Assembly: GCF_003050705.1 (NCBI RefSeq)
Contig: NZ_QAOG01000005.1
Coordinates: forward strand, 62,001 to 126,000
DNA from: Sphingomonas aurantiaca
Lineage (GTDB): Bacteria; Pseudomonadota; Alphaproteobacteria; Sphingomonadales; Sphingomonadaceae
Reading direction: 5' to 3'
DNA: 64,000 nucleotides
Made by a program: the position numbers and the translations under genes. The notes under the pieces are model-generated. The model saw nothing but the letters and a program-made list of their open reading frames with translations, was not told where the DNA came from and did not search any database. Of the stretch, positions 43,051 through 51,863 are shown one piece after another (position 1 is the first letter of the stretch; every line of letters starts with the position of its first letter).

Positions 43051-44052
43051 ATGCCGACGATCATCGAAGTGGCCGCACTAGCGGGCGTCTCAACCGCCAC
43101 CGTGTCGCGTGTGCTCAGCCGCCCCGAACAGGTGTCGGAGGAGACCCGGTTGCGCGTGCTCGCGATCGTGCAATCGTCGGGATACACCCCTAACGTCGCC
43201 GCGCGCAGCCTGCGGACGTTGCGCGCCGCCAAGATCCTGCTGACCGTCCCCGACATCTCCAACGCGTTCTTCGCCACTGTCATCCGCGGTGCCGAGGAAG
43301 CCGCGCGCGATGCGGGCTATTCGGTCGTCGTCGGCGACACGCGGCACGATCCCGAGGTCGAGGATCAATATGCCGACATGCTCTCGCGCCGCGAGGTCGA
43401 CGGGCTGATCTTCCTCGGCCACCGCCTGCCTGCTCGCCTCGCGCCGCTGCTGGCGCGCAAAGGGACCGCCGCGCCGATCGTCAACGGCTGCGAATACAGC
43501 GCCGATCTCGGCGTCCCGAGCGTGCATATCGACAATGCCGCCGCGAGCGCGGATGCGATCGACCACCTGATCGGGCTGGGTCACCGGTCGATCGGCGTCG
43601 TCACCGGCCCCGAGATCAGCCCGATCAGCCGCGACCGCCTCGCCGGCGCGATCGCCGCGGCGGAGCGCGCGGGCCTGCGCGACAGGCTGCACATCGCCGT
43701 CGGCGACTATTCCGCAGGGTCCGCCATCGACCACACGCGCGACCTGATCGCGCAGGGCGTCACCGCGATCTTCTGCTTCAGCGACGAGATGGCGATGGGG
43801 GCACTCAGCGCGATCGGCGATGCGGGGCTGTCCTGCCCGGGCGAAATCTCGGTGATCGGGTTCGACGACCTGCCGCTCGCGCGCTATTTCCAGCCGCCGC
43901 TGACGACGATCGCGCAGCCCAAGGGGATGATCGGCCGCCGCACCGTCGAGCTGCTCGTCGACATCCTGCGCGGCGGCGACAGCACGGCCCGACAGGTCAC
44001 GCTGGACCACACGCTGATCGTCCGCGCCAGCACCGCCGCACCCCGCCGCTGA
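43051..44052 (+). CDS. LacI family transcriptional regulator
   Basis: 333 residues. DNA-binding helix-turn-helix at the N-terminus (TIIEVAALAGVSTATVSRVL, residues 3-22), hinge helix NVAARSLRTLRA, then a periplasmic-binding-protein-like effector domain with LLTVPDISNAFFATVIRGAE, DGLIFLGHRLP and GEISVIGFDDLPLARYFQPPLTTI. It should repress the divergent glycoside operon through the dyad at 42990-43005 and be released by a sugar or keto-sugar. The start at 43051 leaves three residues before the HTH, normal for the family. Confidence 0.93.
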   Translation: MPTIIEVAALAGVSTATVSRVLSRPEQVSEETRLRVLAIVQSSGYTPNVAARSLRTLRAAKILLTVPDISNAFFATVIRGAEEAARDAGYSVVVGDTRHDPEVEDQYADMLSRREVDGLIFLGHRLPARLAPLLARKGTAAPIVNGCEYSADLGVPSVHIDNAAASADAIDHLIGLGHRSIGVVTGPEISPISRDRLAGAIAAAERAGLRDRLHIAVGDYSAGSAIDHTRDLIAQGVTAIFCFSDEMAMGALSAIGDAGLSCPGEISVIGFDDLPLARYFQPPLTTIAQPKGMIGRRTVELLVDILRGGDSTARQVTLDHTLIVRASTAAPRR

Positions 44053-44272
44053 TCGCGCTCGACCGAAAGCGCTATAGCCGCTTGCCGGCGGGCAAACGGC
44101 GTATCGCACGCGTTGCAGCGTCCCGCCGCAACCATCTCGGCCATCGCGTCGTTTTCGATGCCGAACAGATCAACTGCGAAACCCGACGGGCCACCGCCCG
44201 TGCCGCTGTCGTGCTGGTCACCGACCTACCGTGGCGCAGGCCACCCTATCCTACTCAAGCAGAGCTACCGCC

Positions 44273-45202
44273 ATGACCGAAGTTTCCGTCGTCACCCTCG
44301 GCAAGGGGCGCCCCGACCATCTCGTCAACGTCGTGCTTGGCCTGACGCGCCAGACGCTGATGCCGACCGAGCTGATCGTCGCGGTCATGCAGGACGAGCT
44401 CTACGTGCTTCCCGACGCGCCGTTTCCGATCCGCCAGATCCAGATCGTCGCCGACCTGCTCCCGCTCGCATCGGCGCGCAACGCCGCCACCCGCGTCGCG
44501 ACCGGCGAGGTGATCGTGTTCCTCGACATGGATTGCATCCCGACGCCGACTCTGGTCGCGGACTATGCCGGGTTCCTCGCCGGGTTCGACGGGTTGCTGA
44601 TGGGCGAGGTGCTGTATCTGCCGGGCGGTGCGACCGCTGGCGACTGGTCGTATGACCGGTTCGCCGAGGTCTCGGTCAAGCATTCCGACCGTCGCGGCCC
44701 CCCGCCCCAGGGCATCGAGATCTGCACCGACTATCGCTGCTTCTGGTCGCTGAGCTTCGCGATGCGGCGCGCGACGTTCCTCGGGCTGGGCGGTTTCGAC
44801 GAACGCTATGTCGGCTATGGCGGTGAGGATACCGATTTCGGCAAGGCGATCGACGCGGCGGGCATCCCGATCGCCTGGGTCAAGGGCGCGCTGGCCTATC
44901 ACCAATACCACCCCCACCACATGCCGCCGGTCCACCATCTCGACAGCGTCGTGCGCAACGCCGAGCTGTTCGAGAGCAAATGGGGCTATCGGACGATGGG
45001 CCACTGGCTCCATGCCTTCCGCCTCATGGACCTGATCGACATGACGCCGGGGCGGCCGATCCGCATCCTGCGGCGGCCTGACGCGGCCGATCTCGCGCTG
45101 ACCGGGCAGCAGAGCCACCAGCCCTATGCCAATACCGCGACCGTCATCCGCTTGCTCGAAGACCGGCTCGCAGCCACCGAGAAAGCTGCAGCCGCCGAAT
45201 GA
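44273..45202 (+). CDS. Glycosyltransferase family 2 (GT-A) protein
   Basis: 309 residues. GT-A fold: SVVTLGKGRPDHLVNVVLGL, then PLASARNAATRVATGEVIVF and the metal-binding LDMDC (D-x-D). GGFDERYVGYGGEDTDFG is the galactosyltransferase-type C-terminal motif (GED). Likely cytosolic transfer of a sugar to a lipid-linked or protein-linked acceptor. The ATG at 44273 is chosen over an upstream in-frame start because it begins directly at the conserved beta-strand. It overlaps the next GT4 gene by four bases. The 220-base gap before it has only a small TTGCC/GGCAA hairpin (44082-44095). Confidence 0.88.
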   Translation: MTEVSVVTLGKGRPDHLVNVVLGLTRQTLMPTELIVAVMQDELYVLPDAPFPIRQIQIVADLLPLASARNAATRVATGEVIVFLDMDCIPTPTLVADYAGFLAGFDGLLMGEVLYLPGGATAGDWSYDRFAEVSVKHSDRRGPPPQGIEICTDYRCFWSLSFAMRRATFLGLGGFDERYVGYGGEDTDFGKAIDAAGIPIAWVKGALAYHQYHPHHMPPVHHLDSVVRNAELFESKWGYRTMGHWLHAFRLMDLIDMTPGRPIRILRRPDAADLALTGQQSHQPYANTATVIRLLEDRLAATEKAAAAE

Positions 45203-46266
45203 GGATTGCGATCCTTTGCCATGTCCGCCAGCCGATCGCGCAGCCCTTTGCCGGGGGTATGGAGTCTCAGTGCTGGCATCTGGCCGCGGGGCTTCAGGCG
45301 CGCGGGCACGACATCGTGTTGTTCGCCTCGGGCGACAGCGATCCGCGGTTTTCGATTCAGCCGGTCATTGCCGAGCATTACGAGAAGACCTTCCCCGACG
45401 CCGAGCATCGCGGTTTCGCGCCACTCATCGCGCATCTCGATGCCGGTTATGCAGCGGCGTGCGACCGCATCGCTACGGGCGGCTTCGACGTGGTGCACAA
45501 TAACAGCCTGCATCGCTTTCCGCTCGAGCCGGCGGGGACCGCGCTGGTGCCGACCGTGACGTCGCTCCACGTCCCGCCCTACGATGCGCTGCGCTGGTTC
45601 GTGCAGGCGAGCGCGACGCCGAACCACCGCCTGACCACCACCTCGGCACGCCAGCGCGACGCCTGGTGGCCGGACGGCGCGCCGCCCGAGGTCTCCGTGC
45701 TGCACAACGGCATCGCGCCGGACGCCTGGCCGTTCGTCGCGCAGGGCGACGGCAGCGCGGTGTGGTGCGGGCGAATGACCCCCGACAAGGCGCCGCATCT
45801 CGCGATCGAGGCGGCAAGGATCGCGCAGGTCCCGCTGACGCTGTTCGGACCGGTCGAGGATCGCGCCTATTGGGACGGCGTCGTCGTGCCGCTGCTCGAC
45901 GGAAGGATCCGCTATGGCGGGCATCTGGAGGCGGCTGCGCTGGCCGCGGCGATCGGGCGGGCGTCGGTATTCGTGTTCACGCCCTGCTGGGACGAGCCGT
46001 TCGGGCTGGTCGCGGTCGAGGCGATGGCGTGCGGGCTGCCGGTGGCGACGTTCGACACCGGTGCGGTGCGCGAGATCGTCGGCGATGCGGGATGGTTGGC
46101 GCCGACCGGTGACGTCGCGGCACTCGCCGAGGCGATCGCTGCTGCACGGCACGCACCCCGGGCGCCGCAGCGTGCGCGCGTGGAGGCGATGTTCACGCGC
46201 GACCGGTGGCTCGATCGATGCGAGGCGTTATACAGCGACGCCTGTAGAGAAAGGGAACCGTCATGA
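45199..46266 (+). CDS. Glycosyltransferase family 4 (GT-B) protein
   Basis: 355 residues. N-terminal domain: [20 protein letters not shown], then [20 protein letters not shown]; donor domain: [38 protein letters not shown] with the E-x7-E pair. Coupled by ATGA overlaps to the GT2 gene before and the DUF1348 gene after, so the set is cotranscribed. The acceptor is unknown; no flippase or polymerase is adjacent, so a glycolipid or small-molecule glycoside is as likely as a polysaccharide. Confidence 0.9.
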   Translation: MRIAILCHVRQPIAQPFAGGMESQCWHLAAGLQARGHDIVLFASGDSDPRFSIQPVIAEHYEKTFPDAEHRGFAPLIAHLDAGYAAACDRIATGGFDVVHNNSLHRFPLEPAGTALVPTVTSLHVPPYDALRWFVQASATPNHRLTTTSARQRDAWWPDGAPPEVSVLHNGIAPDAWPFVAQGDGSAVWCGRMTPDKAPHLAIEAARIAQVPLTLFGPVEDRAYWDGVVVPLLDGRIRYGGHLEAAALAAAIGRASVFVFTPCWDEPFGLVAVEAMACGLPVATFDTGAVREIVGDAGWLAPTGDVAALAEAIAAARHAPRAPQRARVEAMFTRDRWLDRCEALYSDACREREPS

Positions 46267-46736
46267 CCGATCCTCGGCCGCCACTACCCCCGTTCACCGC
46301 CGCAACCGCGATGCAGAAGGTACGCGCGGCGGAGGATGGGTGGAACGGTCGCGATCCGGCGCGGGTCGCGACTGCATACACGCCCGACAGCGTGTGGCGG
46401 AACCGCGACGTCTTCCTCACCGGCCGCGCGGCGATCGAGGCGTTCCTGACTGACAAGTGGGTGCGCGAGCAGGAGTATCGGCTGATCAAGGAGCTCTGGG
46501 CGTTCACCGACGACCGGATCGCGGTGCGCTTCGCCTATGAGTGGCAGGACGGCGCGGGTCGCTGGTTCCGATCCTATGGCAACGAGAATTGGGCGTTCGA
46601 TGCCGATGGATTGATGCGCGAACGGCATGCGAGCATCAACGATGTGGCGATCGCGCCGGGCGACCGGCTGTTCCACTGGGATCGCACCGGGGTTCGCCCC
46701 GCGGACCATCCAGGGCTTACCGACCTCGGGCTGTAG
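46263..46736 (+). CDS. DUF1348 (NTF2-like) protein
   Basis: 157 residues; cystatin-like alpha+beta fold of the nuclear-transport-factor-2 superfamily. Typical DUF1348 segments: [81 protein letters not shown]. Function unknown; members often sit in catabolic or stress loci. ATGA overlap with the GT4 gene. It is 128 bases from the downstream aldehyde dehydrogenase. Confidence 0.85.
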   Translation: MTDPRPPLPPFTAATAMQKVRAAEDGWNGRDPARVATAYTPDSVWRNRDVFLTGRAAIEAFLTDKWVREQEYRLIKELWAFTDDRIAVRFAYEWQDGAGRWFRSYGNENWAFDADGLMRERHASINDVAIAPGDRLFHWDRTGVRPADHPGLTDLGL

Positions 46737-46864
46737 CCTGCGGATGGCACCGCGCTCGACCGGTCCGGAGATTGCCACGCACGATCCCGAGCCTGCGCGC
46801 CGGGGCTTATCGCAGCGACCCCGGCCAACGACATCCGATCCAACGTCAACCACGGAGACGACCC

Positions 46865-48301
46865 ATGACGACGGCCTATGATACCAAGCTCGGCCTCTAT
46901 ATCGCCGGCGAGTGGCTGAGCGGCGAAGGCCGCGAAACGCGCGACGTGCTCAACCCCGCGACCGGCGAAGGCCAGGCGGCACTGCCGCTCGCGAGCGCCG
47001 CAGACCTCGACCGCGCGCTCGAGGCGTCGCAGCGCGGGTTCGTCGCGTGGCGCGCGGTGCCGCCCGAGAAGCGCGCGGCGATCCTGGTCCGGACCGCGCA
47101 GTTGCTGCGCGAGCGCGGCGACCACATCGCGCGGATCGCGACGCTCGAACAGGGCAAGATCCAGGCCGAGGCGAAGGGCGAGGTCGCGTTCGCCGCCGCG
47201 CTGCTCGATTTCCACGCGGCGGAAGCGCAGCGAATCTATGGCCGGGTGCTGTCGCGCCCGTCGGGGTCGCGCAGCCTGGTGCTGCACCAGCCGGTCGGGC
47301 CGGTCGCAGCGTTTTGCGCATGGAACTTCCCGATCATGAACGTCGTGCGCAAGATCGCGCCCGCGGTGGCGGCGGGATGCTCGATCATCATCAAGCCGTC
47401 CGAGGAGACCGCGGGCAGCGCGGTCGAGGTGATGCGCTGCTTCCAGGATGCGGGGCTGCCCGGCGACGTCGCGCAGTGCGTGTTCGGCGTGCCCGACATG
47501 GTGTCGCGCCAGCTGCTCGCCTCGCCGATCACGCGCAAGCTGAGCTTCACCGGATCGGTGCCGGTCGGCAAGGCGCTGATGAAGCTCGCCGCGGATACGA
47601 TGATGCGCACGACGATGGAGCTGGGTGGGCACGGCCCGGTGCTGGTGTTCGACGACTGCGATCTGGACAAGACGCTCGACACGCTGGTCGCGCACAAGTT
47701 TCGCAACGCCGGGCAAGTCTGCGTCGCGCCGACTCGTTTCCATGTCCAGGACGGCATCTACGACCGGTTCGCGGCAGGCTTTGCCGAGCGGACGCGCGGG
47801 CTGAAGATCGGCGACGGCATGGATTCGGCCAGCCAGATGGGCCCGATGGCCAATGCTCGCCGCCCCGATGCGATCGCAGAGCTGGTCGGCGACGCGACCA
47901 GCCACGGCGCCAAGCTGCTCGCGGGTGGCGAATATGGCGGCCAGGGTGGTTTCTTCTTCCAGCCGACGGTGCTGGCCGACGTGCCGCTGTCGGCACGCGC
48001 GATGAACGAGGAGCCGTTCGGGCCGCTCGCGCTGCTCAGCCGCTTCGGAACCGACGACGAGGCGATCGCCGAGGCCAACCGTCTGCCGTTCGGGCTGGCG
48101 GCCTATTGCTTCACCGAGAATGGTCGTCGCCAGAACATACTGGGTGATGCGATCGAAGCCGGCATGATCGCGATCAACAACGTCCGGCTGAGCTATCCGG
48201 ACAGCCCGTTCGGCGGGGTGAAGGAAAGCGGCCACGGATCCGAGGATGGTCCCGAAGGCATCGCCGCGCATCTGATCACCAAGGCCGTGCATATCAGCTG
48301 A
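46865..48301 (+). CDS. NAD(P)-dependent aldehyde dehydrogenase, succinate-semialdehyde type
   Basis: 478 residues. Oxidises an aldehyde to its acid. General-base Glu252 in MELGGHGP and catalytic Cys286 in AGQVCVAPTR are present; the coenzyme region reads FCAWNFPIMNVVRKIAPAVA and FTGSVPVGKAL; C-terminal NEEPFGPLALL and PFGGVKESGHGSEDG are characteristic of the GabD-like branch. The ATG at 46865 follows GGAGACGACCC. Specificity among short-chain semialdehydes cannot be assigned. Its relation to the glycosyltransferases upstream is unclear. A hairpin follows the stop. Confidence 0.9.
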   Translation: MTTAYDTKLGLYIAGEWLSGEGRETRDVLNPATGEGQAALPLASAADLDRALEASQRGFVAWRAVPPEKRAAILVRTAQLLRERGDHIARIATLEQGKIQAEAKGEVAFAAALLDFHAAEAQRIYGRVLSRPSGSRSLVLHQPVGPVAAFCAWNFPIMNVVRKIAPAVAAGCSIIIKPSEETAGSAVEVMRCFQDAGLPGDVAQCVFGVPDMVSRQLLASPITRKLSFTGSVPVGKALMKLAADTMMRTTMELGGHGPVLVFDDCDLDKTLDTLVAHKFRNAGQVCVAPTRFHVQDGIYDRFAAGFAERTRGLKIGDGMDSASQMGPMANARRPDAIAELVGDATSHGAKLLAGGEYGGQGGFFFQPTVLADVPLSARAMNEEPFGPLALLSRFGTDDEAIAEANRLPFGLAAYCFTENGRRQNILGDAIEAGMIAINNVRLSYPDSPFGGVKESGHGSEDGPEGIAAHLITKAVHIS

Positions 48302-48317
48302 CCCGGGCGGTGATTGA

Positions 48318-48344
48318 CGGGGGCGACCAAGTTCGGCGCCCCCG
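48318..48344 (+). terminator. Hairpin after the aldehyde dehydrogenase
   Basis: CGGGGGCG (48318-48325) pairs with CGCCCCCG (48337-48344) around an 11-base loop, 17 bases after the stop. No U-tract follows; terminator-like. Confidence 0.5.
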
Positions 48345-49013
48345 AGCGACCGCAATAGGCAAGCGTGACGCAGGGGTTTCTGTCCCAGGACGGAAGCCCC
48401 TTTTCGTTGCGCGCCCAGGCGATCGCACCGCATGGCGCGCTAGGCTGCGCAGCCTGCCGGGCGCCACGGCTTGAGACAAAATTGCAACAAAACATCAGAA
48501 CCGTTCAGTCCGGACGCATTTTAGATTGTAATAATACCCCCACTATGGCGAATTGTTGCAATATTGTTTCCCGCCGGGTGATCCCTCGGTGGGGATCGCA
48601 GCGCATCGTCGCTATGCCGGAAAAGGGGGTTCGAGTTGCGCTTTGCCATCTGTCTTCCCGTCGCCGTCCCGGCACTACGATGCGTCGCGGCGGGTTGATG
48701 CGCGGGTCTGCGACCCTCACGGCAATTCCCGCCGGCAATCCCCATTTTACCCATCGGTATCTCATCCATCGGCGTCTGGACCGCGTGCGCTCCGCCGCGC
48801 GCCCCGCCGGTTCGACAAATCTCTCCGTGCAGCGCCCGCTGCCACGCGCCTTGCCGCGGACAGCTGGGCTCATTGGGCTGCAGCCCGAGCCGCGCCGCAC
48901 GCGCGCCACCGATTACAAAGACACTCGCAGCCACGCCGAACGCAATCGGCGGTCCAAAGCGAGGTCGCATTAGGGGCGGATCCTGACGGCTACTTTTAAA
49001 GGGGCTTAGGATA
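48345..49013. other. Long non-coding leader before a TonB receptor
   Basis: No supported gene here. Frames on both strands (about 200 codons on plus, 150 on minus) lack the GC-rich third positions seen in real genes of this window and match no family I know. Bases 48476-48570 are clearly AT-richer than the surroundings, and contain the inverted pair described separately. The stretch probably holds the promoter, and perhaps a long 5' leader, of the receptor at 49014. I could not match it to a cobalamin or other riboswitch. Confidence 0.5.
48481..48562. promoter_or_regulatory. Distant inverted-repeat pair in the receptor leader
   Basis: ATTGCAACAA (48481-48490) and TTGTTGCAAT (48553-48562) are exact reverse complements 62 bases apart, flanking an AT-rich stretch with TTTTAGATTGTAATAAT. 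Could be two operator half-sites or dimer sites that loop across a promoter. Confidence 0.4.
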
Positions 49014-51713
49014 ATGAAATACACGACCTCAACCGTCGCAATGGCGGTCGCCTTGCTGTCCGGATCCCCAGCCTATGCCGCCGTCGCAGGTGCGGGGCAG
49101 GACGCCGTCCCGGCGCCGGCGCAAGACACGACGCCGCAAGCCGTCGCACCCGTCGAGGACGAACCGGCCGGCGACATCCTCGTCCTCGGCACGCGACGCA
49201 CCGACCGGACGCTCGCCAACTCGCCCTCGCCGGTCGACATCATCAGTTCGGCCGACCTGACGACGCAGCCCGCTGCGAACATGATCGATGCGCTCAAGAA
49301 CATCGTCCCCTCCTTCTATGCCGGGCAAAACTCGATCTCGGACGCGTCGACCTTCGTGCGCTCGCCTTCACTGCGGGGGCTGTCGGGCGACCAGGTGCTC
49401 GTGATGCTCAACGGCAAGCGCTACAATCGATCGGCGCTGGTGCAGGTCTATGGCGGCAGCGACACCGGGCTCGGCCGCGGCGCGCAGGGGCCCGACATTT
49501 CGGCGATCCCGTCGCTCGCGATCGGCAATCTGCAGGTGCTGCGCGAAGGCGCGACCGCGCAATATGGCTCCGATGCGATCGCGGGCGTGCTGAACTACGG
49601 CCTGCGAGAGGATCAGGGGATCGAACTGGTCGGGCGCCTCGGCCAATATTATGCGGGCGACGGCGAAAGCTACCAGATCGCGGGCAATGCCGGCATCAAG
49701 GGCGACTGGGGCTTCATCAACGCGACCGGCGAATATGTCGACGAGGGACAGACCAGCCGTGGCCGGACTCGCCCGTCGGCCGCGAACTTCGCGCAGAACT
49801 TCCCCGCGCTGGCATCGCAACTGCCCAATTATCCGCTGCCGGTGCAGATCTGGGGCAATTCGCCCTCGCATGGCTTCAAGTCGGTGCTGAACGCGGCGAT
49901 CAACGTCACGCCCGACAGCAAGCTGTATTTCTTCGGCAACTTTGCGGAGAGCAAGGGCAACCAGAGCTTCAACTATCGCGCCCCGGTGAGCAGCACCGCG
50001 GTCGACACGAACGGCGTCGTGCGCAATCAGAACGCGAACGGCGCGTTCAACAACACGTTCTTCCTCACCCCCTGCCCCGCCGGCAACGCGACCTGCCCGA
50101 GCGGCGGCTTCGTGCGCGACGGCAACACGTTCAAGTTCGGGCAGCTGTATCCGGCGGGCTTCACGCCGCGCTTCGTCGGCAAGACTCAGCAACTCTATGG
50201 CGTGCTGGGCTATAAGGGCACGAGCGGCGACTTCACCTACGACCTCTCGGGCACGCTGGCGCGCAACAAGCTGTCTCTGTCGATGTATAATTCGGCCAAC
50301 TTCTCCTACGGGCCGGCGACGCAGACGAGCTTCGATTTCGGCGACCTGATCCAGAAGGAGGTGAACTTCAACGCCGACTTCACCTATGCGGCGGAGGTCG
50401 GACTGGCGGCGCCGCTGACGATCTCGGCAGGTGGCGAATTCCGCAAGGAAACCTACGAACAGACCGCGGGCGACCTGCAATCCTATAGCGCGGGGCCCTA
50501 TGCCGTCGCGCAGCAACTCTACACGCTGACCGCGCCGGGGGTGTACACCTTCTCTGGCACGACCGCGGCGCAAGGCGTCGGCGCCAGCGGCTATGCCGGT
50601 ACCAGCCCGGCCACCGCGGGCAGTTTCGACCAGAAGGCCTATGCCGCCTATGTCGGCCTCGAAACCGATATCACCGACGCGCTGACGGTCGGCGCGGCGG
50701 GCCGGTACGAGCATTACAACACGTTCGGCAGCGCCTGGGTCGGCAAGGTCAACGCGCTCTACAAGTTCGTCGAAGGCTTCTCGGTTCGCGGCAGCGTCGG
50801 CACCGGCTTCCACGCACCGTCGCCAGGCCAGTCGAACGTCTCGATCGTGACGACGTCGTTCAACGGCGGCAACGCGTTCCAGGCCGGCACCTATCCGGTC
50901 GGCAGCGCACCCGCGCAATATTACGGGGCCGAGCCGCTGACCCCGGAAAAATCGACCAACTACGGCCTCGGCGTCATCCTGGAGCCGGTCCGCGGTCTCA
51001 CGGTCACGGTCGATGGGTATCAGATCGACCTGCGCAACCGGATCGGCCTGACCTCGCCGTTCATCGTCACCGCCGCGGATCTCGCAGCGCAACCTTCGCT
51101 GCAGGCCGTCGGCATCGACGGGCAGGTGCAGTATTTCACCAACGGCTTCAAGACGCGGACCCGCGGCGTCGACGTCGTCGGCACCTACCGCACCAAGCTG
51201 AGCGAGGCGCAGCTCAATTTCACGCTCGCCTATAACTACAACAAGACCAAGGTCACCGACTATGACGCCCGCGTCATCAACTTCCCGATCCTGATCGATG
51301 CGGAAAACCTCGCGCCGAAGCATCGCATCGTCTTCAACGCCAATTGGGCGCTGGGCAATTTCAGCTTCAACGTCCGCGAGAATTACTACAGTTCGTTCAC
51401 CGCGGCGCAGGATTACGGCGTGACCAACATCGTCACCAACGGCGTCGTGACTGGGGCGACGCCCAACCAGGTCTTCGGCGGCAAGTTCGTCACCGATCTG
51501 GAGATGAGCTACACCTTCGCCGAGCATTTCACGCTGTCGATCGGCGCGCAGAACTTCACCGACGAGCATCCCGACCGGCTCGCCGCGAACAGCACGGTAC
51601 AGCTCTACCCGCTCACCGGCGGCACGTCCGACGGTCAGGTCTATCCCCGTGGAGGTGGCCCGTTCGGGTTCAACGGCGGCTTCTACTACACGCGCCTGCG
51701 CGTGAAATACTGA
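49014..51713 (+). CDS. TonB-dependent receptor, large barrel, no STN domain
   Basis: 899 residues. Signal peptide to about residue 22 (LLSGSPAYAA), an Ala/Pro/Asp-rich spacer, TonB-box-like DILVLGTRR, then a plug with SLRGLSGDQVLVMLNGKRYN and NLQVLREGATAQYGSDAIAG, and a barrel ending RLRVKY. The plug is close to that of the receptor at 30607-32979 (shared NGKRY-RSAL and AQYGSDAIAGV), so the two are paralogues. It has no adjacent sigma/anti-sigma pair or enzyme, so the ligand is open. The ATG at 49014 follows GGGGCTTAGGATA. A bidirectional-type hairpin follows. Confidence 0.9.
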   Translation: MKYTTSTVAMAVALLSGSPAYAAVAGAGQDAVPAPAQDTTPQAVAPVEDEPAGDILVLGTRRTDRTLANSPSPVDIISSADLTTQPAANMIDALKNIVPSFYAGQNSISDASTFVRSPSLRGLSGDQVLVMLNGKRYNRSALVQVYGGSDTGLGRGAQGPDISAIPSLAIGNLQVLREGATAQYGSDAIAGVLNYGLREDQGIELVGRLGQYYAGDGESYQIAGNAGIKGDWGFINATGEYVDEGQTSRGRTRPSAANFAQNFPALASQLPNYPLPVQIWGNSPSHGFKSVLNAAINVTPDSKLYFFGNFAESKGNQSFNYRAPVSSTAVDTNGVVRNQNANGAFNNTFFLTPCPAGNATCPSGGFVRDGNTFKFGQLYPAGFTPRFVGKTQQLYGVLGYKGTSGDFTYDLSGTLARNKLSLSMYNSANFSYGPATQTSFDFGDLIQKEVNFNADFTYAAEVGLAAPLTISAGGEFRKETYEQTAGDLQSYSAGPYAVAQQLYTLTAPGVYTFSGTTAAQGVGASGYAGTSPATAGSFDQKAYAAYVGLETDITDALTVGAAGRYEHYNTFGSAWVGKVNALYKFVEGFSVRGSVGTGFHAPSPGQSNVSIVTTSFNGGNAFQAGTYPVGSAPAQYYGAEPLTPEKSTNYGLGVILEPVRGLTVTVDGYQIDLRNRIGLTSPFIVTAADLAAQPSLQAVGIDGQVQYFTNGFKTRTRGVDVVGTYRTKLSEAQLNFTLAYNYNKTKVTDYDARVINFPILIDAENLAPKHRIVFNANWALGNFSFNVRENYYSSFTAAQDYGVTNIVTNGVVTGATPNQVFGGKFVTDLEMSYTFAEHFTLSIGAQNFTDEHPDRLAANSTVQLYPLTGGTSDGQVYPRGGGPFGFNGGFYYTRLRVKY

Positions 51714-51717
51714 TCCG

Positions 51718-51744
51718 GACAGGGGCGCTTTACGCGTCCCTGTC
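51718..51744 (+). terminator. Hairpin after the TonB receptor
   Basis: GACAGGG (51718-51724) and CCCTGTC (51738-51744) pair, with a CGC/GCG inner extension, starting five bases after the stop. It lies between convergent genes, with a second hairpin serving the opposite strand. Confidence 0.65.
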
Positions 51745-51824
51745 AACGCGCGTGGTTACCGGAGATCGCAACGGCGGCATGCCCGAGGTCGATACCCGTC
51801 AGCTACCGCGGCCCCGTCGCAAGA

Positions 51825-51849
51825 CCGCACGTGCCGGTGGCACGTGCGG
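51825..51849 (-). terminator. Hairpin after the ankyrin gene
   Basis: CCGCACGTGCC, three-base loop, GGCACGTGCGG: a perfect 11-base stem starting 14 bases after the ankyrin-repeat gene's stop on the minus strand. The short loop and long stem fit an intrinsic terminator, though the U-tract is weak. Confidence 0.68.
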
Positions 51850-51863
51850 CAGGGTTTGGCGGC

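Noticed and set aside
46574..48433. Minus-strand frame of 619 codons opposite the aldehyde dehydrogenase
   Set aside because: Catalytic Glu and Cys of the plus-strand dehydrogenase are in place; the minus frame is a compositional shadow.
48365..48973. Possible small genes in the 712-base gap (plus 48365-48973, minus 48521-48970)
   Set aside because: Third codon positions are less GC-rich than in real genes here, no convincing ribosome-binding sites, and no family resemblance. The minus frame has a signal-like start but then decays into unstructured sequence.
49368..51746. Minus-strand frame of 792 codons opposite the large receptor
   Set aside because: Shadow of the receptor gene; no start context, no domain.
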